In this document: positions 11,520-20,488 of the stretch, one piece after another | Layout: each line of letters opens with the position of its first letter | How positions within the stretch are numbered: position 1 is the first letter of the stretch | Assembly (NCBI GenBank): GCA_025506515.1 | Contig: CM046452.1 | Location: 71,790,580 to 71,854,579, forward strand | DNA length: 64,000 nt | From: Flaveria trinervia | Taxonomy: Eukaryota; Streptophyta; Magnoliopsida; Asterales; Asteraceae | Direction of reading: 5' to 3' | Translations under genes and position numbers: made by a program | The notes under the pieces: model-generated | Databases searched by the model: none | Told to the model about the DNA's origin: nothing | What the model saw: the letters and a program-made list of their open reading frames with translations, nothing else

Positions 11520-11881
11520 TGTAACACCCGGTTATTTTCCTTGTAGTCAATGAAAAGAAGAATAAGTGAGGGAAAAGAAAGAAAAGGAATAAAGCCCAAG
11601 TGGAAGAACCAATCTTGCCAAAAGGGGAAAACTTTGGAAGAGTGGGTGTAAAAGGGCATGGCTGGCCACACCCCTCTCCCATGCTTGTTCAATCGGCCAA
11701 GAGAGATTGAAAAGGGAGAAAAGGGCAAAAGCTTAGGGTTTCTTGGAAATCAAGTGCAAAAGTCGAAGTCAAGCGGGTTTGTAGGAAGCTCTACTTGAAG
11801 AGGCTGCTAATGTGAGTTCTAGGACCCCTCTTTTACACGTTTTTTACCAATTTTGGGGCAGGAATGCATACATAAACTGTT
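11520..11881 (+). repeat. Element B 3' LTR, first part
   Basis: Matches 4432-4786 of the 5' LTR and stops where copia element A begins. The last five bases, CTGTT (11877-11881), are repeated after A at 24516-24520. Confidence 0.95.
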
Positions 11882-11959
11882 TGTTGGATCAAGAAGAGCA
11901 ACCAAAACTAGATCACTTAAGTTATTTTGGTGTTGCATGCAAAGGATTCTGAAGCTTAT

Positions 11960-12205
11960 CATGGAACTTCCGAAGGTTGTAGAGTTCTTCCGAAGACAAA
12001 GGGAAAGTTCAACTTCCGAAGACAGAATTCTACTTCCGAAGACAAATGCATACTTCCGAAGTTCAAGACTTAGAAGAATAAAGTAAAGACCACTTCCGAA
12101 GTATGATGAAAAGAAGAAGTCTCCAAGTCTTGGTAGAGGCAGCCTCTTCCGAAGTATAAAGTGGCTTCGGAAGTACTTACTCTTCCAAAGCCATTTAACC
12201 TTCGG
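11960..12205 (+). repeat. CTTCCGAAG palindrome array in the A 5' LTR
   Basis: Nine exact TTCCGAAG or CTTCGGAA cores lie near 11965, 11985, 12010, 12030, 12052, 12090, 12147, 12164 and 12197, spaced irregularly at 17-55 bases. All nine keep the central CpG. The 3' LTR counterpart is at 23725-23995. Confidence 0.9.
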
Positions 12206-12587
12206 AAGACACTGCTATAACCAGTGGACACAAGTATGGTCTCTGACACTCTGCTGCAGACTTCTGATACAGCATGGCTTCTTCCTAAAGAACCATGTTG
12301 TTGACCATACTTTATTCCACTGTTTACCTTTTCATGATAGTACAGTTGCCAACTTTAGTTGGTGACAAAAGGTAAGTCAGGGACATGTCCTGACTACCAA
12401 ATCTCAGATAAGACTTTATCTGAGATACCTTAACTATAGTCTTGTAGTATAGGCTTTAGCTAAAGAATCCCAGCTGGTATCAAAGTATATCCGGTTGTAG
12501 ATAGTATTATATATAGGTTCTCCTTGTAACTCATAGAGGTAAGATTATCATCTACTTGTAAGAGTCTTTGTATCTTGAGTTGAGAAT

Positions 12588-12600
12588 CTATATATAAAAG
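12588..12600 (+). promoter_or_regulatory. Candidate TATA box of the A LTR
   Basis: CTATATATAAAAG lies about 135 bases before the LTR end. A second AT-rich candidate is at about 12505-12516. The choice between them cannot be made from sequence alone. Confidence 0.45.
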
Positions 12601-12737
12601 TATCTTGAAAATTATCTTTCTGTGTTCTTAGTTACTTTTCATATTGTGATCAACTCTTTTTGATTCTTACCCGAGTGTGATTCTAGGTGAGTTTGAGAGA
12701 AAACCTTGTGTTTAAGTGACAAACACCAATCCTGCAA

Positions 12738-12751
12738 TTGGTATCAGAGCA
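12738..12751 (+). promoter_or_regulatory. Primer-binding site of element A
   Basis: TTGGTATCAGAGCA follows the LTR end after one base. It is complementary to plant initiator tRNA-Met and defines the 5' LTR boundary. Confidence 0.95.
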
Positions 12752-12826
12752 TCTCAGGCTCTTGATTGCGTGATCTAACCATCCAAATCAACCTGTTTTC
12801 ACTCCTCCCTACCACCCACTCACTTA

Positions 12827-13955
12827 ATGGCCCTCAACAAATCTGAAGTAGAGATGGGGACGATGGCCAAAGCACCAATCATCACCCCTGAAAACTTCAG
12901 GTCTTGGAGTAGAAGAATGGAAGGCTTCATTAGATACCAAGACAGCAAAATGTGGAACTCTATTGTCAATGGACCGTACAAGCCAAAGGTGGCTTCACCT
13001 GGTGGAAGCGGTGCCATGATAGAAAAGGTGTCGAGGACTATTCTGATGAAGACAGAAAGAAGATGGACATCGATAGCAATGCTATGACTATTCTCATGAC
13101 TGCAATACCGAACTCTATTATGGTGGGGTTCGAGCATTGCAAGACTGCCAAAGAATTGTTTGATGCACTTGCTCAGATGTATTCTTGCTCCAACGACTCA
13201 AAGAAGGACTCACTGAAGCAGCAGTTCGAGAACTTCACTCATATTGCTGGAGAGACCCTCAGCCAGCAGTACTTCAGGTACATGGATCTTATCTCTTCCC
13301 TTCAGTCTGTGAAGATCACTCCTGAACTTAGAGATCTCACCAGAAAGTTCATGAGTGCTCTTCCAAATGAGTGGACATTCTACTGTGTCTCTATCAAGAG
13401 AATAGAAAACTTGAACACTCTTTCCATGACTGAGCTCTATGGCATCCTTGATGGATACCGTCTAGAGATGGAGAGTAAGAAGGGCCACCAAACAAGCAGA
13501 CTATGGAGTCTTCCTGCTAGCAACGCTTTAATGGTTGCTGAAGGCTTATTAACCTCTCAACCTCAGCACTTCCTGACTTATTAGCAGCCATCTGCTCTTT
13601 TGGTCCCTACATCACTTATCCTGAGGCTCCAAGGTCTCAATAGGCTCAACACAATCCCTTCCAGGAAAGCTTTGCCTTTGTTTCAGGAGGTGGACACTTA
13701 GGAGATTTTCAATACTGATTTGATGATCTTGAGTGTTTTAGCCTAGATGACGTGGAGTACGTGGACATTGTCCAGCAAATGGCTCTATTAACTTACAGAG
13801 CAAAGAAGTTCTTTAAGAGAACTGGAAGGCATTTCCCTCAAAACCCAACTACCAGCAAGTTCGACAAGACCAAGGAAAAGTGTTACAACTGTAACCAACT
13901 GCGTCATTTTGCAAGGGAATGCAAGGCTCCCAAGACCAATCCGGGAAACCCATAG
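12827..13955 (+). pseudogene. gag: Element A gag (broken): UBN2-type gag and zinc knuckle
   Basis: The start ATG at 12827 (MALNKSEVEMG) leads into a copia gag region. ENFRSWSRRMEGFI corresponds to the usual FxxWxxRM motif, and AKELFDALAQMYSCSNDSKK begins the UBN2-like part. A frameshift near 13010 moves the frame to that of 12952-13584, which ends in a stop at about 13582. A CX2CX4HX4C zinc knuckle (CYNCNQLRHFAREC) sits near 13882-13923 in a third segment. The role in an intact element is capsid formation and RNA binding. Confidence 0.88.
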
Positions 13956-14158
13956 GCCTCACACATCCCTCAACCTCAAAGCCCACTGAGAAGTCAACTG
14001 AAACAGCCGCAATGGCTCATGAAGTTGACTGGAGCTTCATGGTATAGGATGTGACTCCTTCTCAAGCTCTCATGGCCGAAACAGATGATGCCTAGGTATA
14101 TGAACATGTCTGCACTCCAGCCTGTATAGCAAAAGTTAAACTCTATCAGGATTACAAT

Positions 14159-14365
14159 ATGGAAATCAGATCTGACATTGAGTCTTTAAATATTCTAAAA
14201 TCTGATTTTAAAAGAACTGAATCTGACTATCAAAATAAAATTGATGAGTTAGAGAAAACTGTATCTTTTTTAAAACACGAACACACCAACTACAAGAATC
14301 AAATCAAGGATCTGATATCCAAATTGTCTGAGGCTCAAGCCCAGCTTGTCACTGCTGAGGCTTAG
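14159..14365 (+). pseudogene. Element A gag spacer with coiled-coil heptads
   Basis: A 68-codon open stretch rich in K, E, L and I with heptad-like spacing (YQNKIDELEKTVSFLKHEH) probably forms a coiled coil. It lies between the zinc knuckle and the protease, where Sirevirus-like gag proteins have a helical C-terminus. It is bounded by stops and cannot be read continuously with its neighbours. A second broken, charge-rich stretch follows at 14454-15450. Confidence 0.6.
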
Positions 14366-15480
14366 GCAGGAAGCATGCTATCTCTGAGCAAAACTTCCAA
14401 GCTATTCTTGCATCATCCTCCATTCCAAACTCTGTTATCAGAACAAAGGAGGGTTGGGAACCAATGAAATTGCTCCACCACATTCTTATGAGTCTATTAG
14501 ACAGCCTAGATGTGGTACTGAAGAGCAAGAGGTTCCAACTGCTGACCCTCTCTTTCCAGAGTTGAAGGATGATGCACCAATAGTGGCCACCACAGGGAAG
14601 GAACAGGTAGATATACCTATCACCTCCTGTGATGATCAAATCCTAACCACCAAAGCAAGCCAGAAGAAGCAGAGCTAAAGCTGCTAGGAGAACTGCTAAG
14701 AAAGTGGTTGAATCCAAACTGAAAATTGACCCCAAACAGAAGGGTGTCTTTGTTTAGCTGGATTCCAAGTGTTAGGTACTTCTGATTCAGGAAGGAATGT
14801 AATACCAGCATTCCTGTCCTACCAAAGGATCAGAAGTTAAAGGGAAAAGTGCTGACGAAGAAAAGAAAACAAGAAACAACAACCCTCACTTTCCCAAAAG
14901 ACTAACAAACATGCATTATGTGTGGCCTGCAAAATCACATGGCAAAAGATTTTTACTACAATCCTGCAAGCACACATTATGCAAATAATGTTAGAAAAAA
15001 GGAGTCAGGGAAGGCTTCACATTTGGACCCTTCCATACGGTTCAAGGGTTGAAGAAGGAAAGCTAGTTTCCAAAGCCAAGTTGCTTTCGGAAGAAACCCC
15101 TTCTTCCGAAGGGAAAATGGCTTCGGAAGCTAAAGCTACTGAGGTTTGAGAAGAACAAGAAGGCTCCCTTGAAACCATCCCAGAAGAGAGGACTGCTTCG
15201 AAGAAAAGGTGGTGGTGAGGACTTCTTCGAAAAGAAAGAAGCTTCGGAAGAAGACCATGCTGAAAAGCTTCAACAAGCTCATCCTCCAAGATCGGCCAAA
15301 GGATGGACTGGAAGATCAAGGAAGATGCTGCCGCAAACCTCTTTTTCAAAGACCTCTGTTGAACCCCCATGCATATCATTTGGTTCACTCATGTCATTAT
15401 CCTTGGAAGAACCCAAGACCAGCAAGGCTTGGGTATCCAAACTAAACTGAAATCTCATCTTATGTGCAGGAACATCCATT
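14366..15480 (+). pseudogene. Element A gag-pol linker, charge-rich and broken
   Basis: Short open pieces in shifting frames are rich in Lys, Glu and Ser. Several CTTCGGAAG/TCTTCCGAAG motifs occur at 15085-15260, where one frame reads Ser-Glu (SSEG, ASEA). I recognise no enzyme domain. It is probably the degraded C-terminal gag or linker ahead of protease. Confidence 0.55.
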
Positions 15481-15489
15481 GACAAGAAC

Positions 15490-15900
15490 AACAGTTATGG
15501 ATTGTAGATAGTGGATGCTCCAGGCACATGACAGGGAACAGATCTCTCCTTCAACAATTTACATTATGATGGAGGTCCTGTCAGTTTGGAGGTGAGGCAG
15601 GAGGATATATTTCTGGCAGAGGGGTAATCAATGGTAAGTTAACAGTTGACAAAGTTAACTTTGTCAAACATCTTGAACACAACCTGTTAAGTGTTTCTCC
15701 ATTTTGTGATCAAAAGCACCAAATGCTTTTCACAGAACATGAGTCCATTATCCTCAAACCAGGGATGACAATTCCTCCAGAATTGGTGCTTCTTAGATCT
15801 CCGGAAAGGGATATGTACAAGCTTGATATGAACAATGCTTCCCCAATAGGTGAAGTATCATGCTTCTTTCCAAAGCTGATAGTGATAAGTCAACACTGTG
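15490..15900 (+). pseudogene. pol: Element A protease
   Basis: The copia protease active-site region WIVDSGCSRHMTG is at 15498-15536, with the catalytic Asp codon at 15507. Downstream pieces (NLLSVSPFCDQKHQMLFTEHE in the region 15685-15740) match the copia segment between protease and integrase. Frameshifts near 15570 and later break it. Confidence 0.85.
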
Positions 15901-16540
15901 GCATAAACGTATGTGTCATGTAAATTTTTAGACAACGAATAAATTGGCTAAAAATAACTTGGTACATGGTTTGCCTAAAAAGGAGTTTTTCTGCAAAGAC
16001 AACTATGTTGCATGCCTGAAAGGGAAACAACACGGGACGTCTCATAAATCCAAATGTGTTAACTCTATCACTACTCCATTGCACTTATTGCACATGGATC
16101 TTTTTGGTCCCACAAGTATAATGAGCATTGGAAGGAAATCATTGCCTTGTGATATTGATGAGTTTACAAGATTCACATGGGTATTCTTTTTAAGAAATAA
16201 AGATGAAACTGCTGAAACATTAAAATCTTTTATTCTTAAAATAGAAAATCAAATTGATCACAAGTTAAATAATTAGGTGTGATCAAGGGACTGAGTTGAG
16301 AACTTCGTTCTTGACTCATTCTGTAACTCAAAAGGGATTGCCAGACAATATAGTGCTCCCAGACCTCCTCAACAAAACGGTGTTGCTGAGAGGAGAAACA
16401 GGACACTTATTGAGGCTGCTCGAACTATGTTAGCTGATTCAAAGCTACCTCTAACATTCTGGGCAGAGGCAGTCAGCACTGCATGCTATGTGCAAACAGA
16501 GTTCTTGTAGTTAAGCCCCATGGAAAAACCCCTTATGAGC
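15880..16540 (+). pseudogene. pol: Element A integrase (broken)
   Basis: The pre-integrase zinc-binding start (TLWHKRMCHVNF) is at about 15891, followed by a stop. The CLKGKQHGTSHKS motif is near 16010. The first catalytic Asp is in HMDLFGPTS (16090), the second in RCDQGTEL (about 16277), and the catalytic Glu in QQNGVAERRNRTLIEAARTML (about 16373). Breaks: a TAG near 16274, a shift near 16320 and a shift near 16495. Confidence 0.9.
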
Positions 16541-17345
16541 TATGGAACAAGAGGCCACGTTCATTGGCTTTCTAAGGTCCTTTGGAAGCAGGTGTACCAT
16601 ACTTAACACAAAGGACAATTTAGCAAAATTTGTTGAAAAGTCGGATGATGCTATCTTTGTTGAATACTCTTCTAGCTCCAAAGCTTACAGAGTATACAAC
16701 ATTAAGAATCAACAATTTGAGGAGTCATCCAATATAGTTGTTAATGAGCACACTCCTTGTGTTAGGGGGAATGGACCTGATCACCTTTGATTTAGAATTG
16801 TTTCCAAACTATTCTAAACCCTCTTGTGAGAATGTTTCAGCTGGAATAGGTACTCAAAATGATGCTGATGCTGCTGCTAATGATCAACTGTTTGAGCTTC
16901 CCAGGCATAGACCAAATTCTCCAAGTGCTGCAATACATCAAGCTTCCACTATTCACAGATCCAATAGTTTAACTATATCAAGGAATAGTGAAGCTTCAAC
17001 AAGTGAGTCACCTACTGAGCCTCAAAACTCATCGGGTGATCCATTACAACACCAGGCAGAAGGAGGTAGTATTTTGAAGGAGCAGGCAACTGTTAATACT
17101 ACTTATCAGCCAACTATTGATGATGTTTCTCATTCATTCAATCAGTCCTCATTGAATGACTTTGAAACAGCAGCGGGACAGAGTGTTCTAGTTCCTGAGC
17201 AGAATATGTCTAACTTGGATCTATCTCTGCAACTGGAAGTGATTCCTCGTCTTAGGGTTCACAACACTCATCCAACTGAGAACATCATAGGGAATGTCTC
17301 AGAGGGCGTGAGAACAAGAGGACAGACTCATCAAGGGATGTCTAT
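16541..17345 (+). pseudogene. pol: Element A integrase C-terminus and linker to RT
   Basis: It contains the copia stretch SSSKAYRVYNIKNQQFEESSNIVV (about 16671-16742), followed by a long low-complexity linker (16780-17310) ending in HPTENIIGNVSEGVRTRGQ (about 17270-17320), a conserved Sirevirus-like lead-in to RT. Some sequence around 16535-16560 is missing or shifted. Confidence 0.8.
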
Positions 17346-18090
17346 TTGTACTCATGCTTTCTATCTCAGATGGAACCCAAGAAGGTGGAAGATGCCTTGA
17401 AAGATAGTAGCTGGATTGAATCGATGCAAGAGGAGCTGCTTCAATTCAAGAGACAGAAGGTATGGAACCTATGTCCGCTACCATCTAGTCAAGTACCTAT
17501 AGGCACCAAATGGGTCTTAGAAACAAGAGAGATGACAGAGGCTTGATCATCAAGAATAAGGCAAGACTTGTGGTTCAAGGATACACTCAAGAGGAAGGAA
17601 TCGATTATATTGATGTCTTTGCACCGGTTGCAAGACTTGAGGCAGTTAGGATCTTCCTTGCTTATGCTGCATCCAAGGACTTCACAGTATACCAACTTGA
17701 TGTCAAGTGTGCTTTTCTATATGGGGATATAGATAGGGAAGTCTATGTATGCCAACCTCCAGGATTTAAAGATCCACAGCACCCCAACTATGTGTGCAAA
17801 TTGGATAAAGCTCTATATGGGCTGCACCAAGCACCTAGGTGTGGTATGAGACTCTATCTCAGTTTCTTCTGAAGAATGACTATACTAGAGGTACCATTGA
17901 TAAGACTGTCTTCATCAGAAAGTCTGGAAAGGACATTTTGCTCGTACAAGTCTATGTTGATGATCATATTTGGTTCCTCAAATGACCAAACGTGCAAGGA
18001 CTTTGAGAGCATTATGAAGAAGAAGATTGAGATGAGCTCCATGGAAAAAATGGACTTTTTCCTTGGAATTCAGGTAAAGCAACTGAAGGA
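17346..18090 (+). pseudogene. pol: Element A reverse transcriptase
   Basis: It begins with LSQMEPKKVEDALKDSSWIE. It continues in another frame with NKARLVVQGYTQEEGIDY, DVFAPVARLEAVRIFLAYAA and YQLDVKCAFLYGDI, then LYGLHQAPR. The catalytic YVDD is at 17953-17964, in a different frame from its neighbours. Breaks occur near 17515, 17845-17880 and 17940-17990. RT normally copies the element RNA to DNA in the particle. Confidence 0.92.
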
Positions 18091-18894
18091 AGGGTTCTTC
18101 ATTAATCAATCTAAATATGTCTTTAACATCTTAGAAAGATTTGAGTTGAAGGATTGTAAGCCTGCCAAGACACCCATACACAGAAACCATAATCTTTGTC
18201 CTGACCTCGAGGGGGAGGATATTGATCAACATCAGTATAGGGCAATTATTGGTTCTCTAATGTATCTTACAGCTAGTAGACCTGATATCATCTTTGCTAA
18301 TTGCATTTGTGCAAGATATCAGGCTGCTCCTAATGTGTCTCACCTAGCTGTTGTTAAGAGAATCCTCAGATACCTCAAAGGAGCACCTAAACTAGGTCTC
18401 TGGTATCCAGAGAACAAGGATTTCAATCTGTATGGATACTTTGACAGTGACTATGGAGGCTGCAATGTTGACAAGAAATCAACATGAGGAGGATGTCAAT
18501 TTCTTGGTTGAAAGATCATCTCATGGCAATGCAAGAAACAACTCTGTGTCTCTACATCAACTGTGAAGCTGAATACATTGTTGCTGCTAGCGGCTGTGCT
18601 CAACTGCTATGGATTCAAAATCAGATGTTGGACTATGGATTCAACTTTATGAGGACTCCTATCCATATTGACAACAACAGTGCTATCTCCATTACTGAAA
18701 ATCCGGTGAAGCACTCCAAGACTAAGCACATTGACATCAGGTATCATTTCATTAGAGACATTCATGAGAAAAATCTAATCAAGTTAATCAAAGTTGATTC
18801 AAATGAACAATATGCTGATCTGTTTACCAAAGCTTTTGATGAACAAAGGTTTAAGTATCTCATAACAGCTATTGGGATGATAAACATTGATTAA
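18091..18894 (+). pseudogene. pol: Element A RNase H
   Basis: Includes SLMYLTASRPDIIFA, VKRILRYLKGAPKLGLWYP, DSDYGG and KKST, then a TGA at 18485-18487 within the KSTSGGCQFLG motif. It continues in another frame through EAEYIVAASGCAQLLWIQNQ, PVKHSKTKHIDIRYH and ADLFTKAFDEQRF to the natural stop at 18892-18894. Confidence 0.9.
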
Positions 18895-19510
18895 TCTAAT
18901 CTTTTTGAAAACTTTTTTAATATGTATGTCTTGTGTCAATACAATTTAAGCCCTGTTACAAGAAATTCTCTCTAAAATTTTCTAAGTGTAAATTCCTTCT
19001 GAAGAGAAAGTAACCTTTGGAAGACATTCTCATATCTTCCGAAGCAAAATTTCTCAAAGGATAACTTTTCTTCGGAAGAAGCGATTGATTGCATATCAGA
19101 TCTACTTCCGAAACTTACAAATTCTCTATTCGGAAGCAACTCTAACCTTCGGAAGCAAAGATTTTGCTTCGGAAGTAAGAATTGCCTTCGGAAGACAAGT
19201 TACCTTCGGAAATGTTTTACACTCGGAAGAGAGATTTCACTGTGTGTAACGTAAATTCGGGCCCACACTGTAAAAAGCAAAGATTTTGTTAATGATGTCG
19301 GATTATTTAATGATTTTTAACCTTACCACCACTGTCATTTCATCCACTAAGCCATCACATCACCTTATCCTAACCCCCGTTACCGCCATTCACAATCTTT
19401 TAAATAATCTCGACTATTCACTTTCACTCTCTTACTTGCAAATTTTACAGCCCTAGAAATTTCTCCTACTCAACTTTACCCAGCTCAAATCATCTCCTTT
19501 ACCTTTCCAA
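18895..19510 (+). repeat. Spacer with second CTTCCGAAG array, upstream of the extra ORF
   Basis: Non-coding. From about 18995 to 19235 there are roughly ten CTTCCGAAG/CTTCGGAAG motifs or one-base variants (for example near 19038, 19070, 19106, 19149, 19167, 19183 and 19203), mostly in the CTTCGGAAG orientation. The same motif fills the LTRs. From 19240 to 19510 the sequence is T- and C-rich and leads to the ATG at 19511, resembling a leader. Confidence 0.8.
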
Positions 19511-20452
19511 ATGGCCTTCAACACTCAGCATAACCAAGTCGCACTTCTTGATTCTTCAAGAGATGCTGATTTCTCAGATATCATCTTCTTTCTAACCCAA
19601 TCTTCTTACTACACCGCTCAAACTGTAAACCCCACAATTTACTCAAACCATATGTCTGAATTCTGGGCAAATGGTCAGATCGAACCCTAAATGGGGTTCG
19701 TGTCATTCAATCGAACATCTGTGGCCAGGAGTTGGTCATTTCTGAACAGATCATCAGGGAGCATCTATAGCTTCATGATGAGGGCGCTCCAACGGAATTC
19801 CCCAAAGCAGATTTGGACAATTCTTATCTCCAAATGGGATATGGTGGAGACGTTAGCAGGTCAACTGTCTACAAATTTAACTTGTCGTACAAATGGAAGT
19901 TCCTGCTACACGTGGTCCTTCACTGCTTGTCGAATAAATCTAGGGATGGATCAAATCCCATATGAACTTGGGTGCCTTGTTCATGGGTTGGTAAAACGCC
20001 TCCGCTTCAACTATTCAAGATTTGTGCTGACTAGCCTCATGGGAAATCTTCAGAAGGACACATTCTTCATGTATCCCAGGTTTCTCCAGCACATAATCAA
20101 CTGCGAACTGGAGCAGAGCAAGCTTGTTCGTGCAGCCGCTCTGACTGCTCCTCAAATGAGGCCGATCATCTTCAAGACTTTGAAGAGAGTGTCCACCAAC
20201 TTCACAGGAAGAGATACTGCACTTCTTCCAGGTATGACTGAGCCAACGGCTCCTAGTGACATCCCTATTTACCCCACAGGTGATAAACCCACACCAGCAA
20301 CTACCCCCACAATGCCAACACTACCTTCTCCACCCATCACCATCACTTATCAGAGACGCCCCAAACGAACCCTTGTTCAATCTACTCTGATTGAACAAGC
20401 CCCTCCTGTTCAATCCAAAAAGACTAGAGTGGAAACATGGGCTCCCACTTAG
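19511..20452 (+). pseudogene. Element A additional 3' ORF, N-terminal part (broken)
   Basis: ATG at 19511 opens a 59-residue stretch (MAFNTQHNQVALLDSSRDAD..., ending in the EFWANGQIEP motif) that stops at 19688-19690. Fragments of the same protein continue in other frames: NGVRVIQSNICGQELVISEQ, WKFLLHVVLHCLSNKS and IPYELGCLVHGLVKRLRFNY with KDTFFMYPRFLQHIINCE (the last in 19691-20452). A Pro/Thr-rich tail follows (20220-20340). The position after pol and before the 3' LTR is that of the env-like or accessory ORF of Sireviruses. I recall similar proteins in Asteraceae gene predictions, often fused to copia pol, with no established function. I see no signal peptide or obvious membrane span. Confidence 0.72.
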
Positions 20453-20488
20453 TCAGAGGCCTCTCCATCCTTCTCTTTTGACCTCAAT

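Larger units (their letters stand above)
11882..12736 (+). repeat. Element A 5' LTR (855 bp)
   Basis: Starts TGTTGGATCAAG and ends CCTGCA. Compared with the 3' LTR it lacks about nine bases after AAGA near 11897. It carries nine copies of the CTTCCGAAG/CTTCGGAAG palindrome between 11960 and 12205. Candidate TATA boxes are TATTATATATAGG (about 12505) and CTATATATAAAAG (12588-12600). Confidence 0.95.

Noticed and set aside
11960..12205. CTTCCGAAG motifs as heat-shock elements, as in heat-activated copia elements.
   Set aside because: Heat-shock elements need GAA and TTC blocks spaced by two bases (nTTCnnGAAn). Here TTC and GAA are separated by one base, so the match fails.
15085..15260. CTTCCGAAG copies inside gag-pol linker as a third regulatory array.
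   Set aside because: In one frame they encode Ser-Glu repeats (TCTTCCGAAG), so codon use may explain them. They are not claimed as a separate array.
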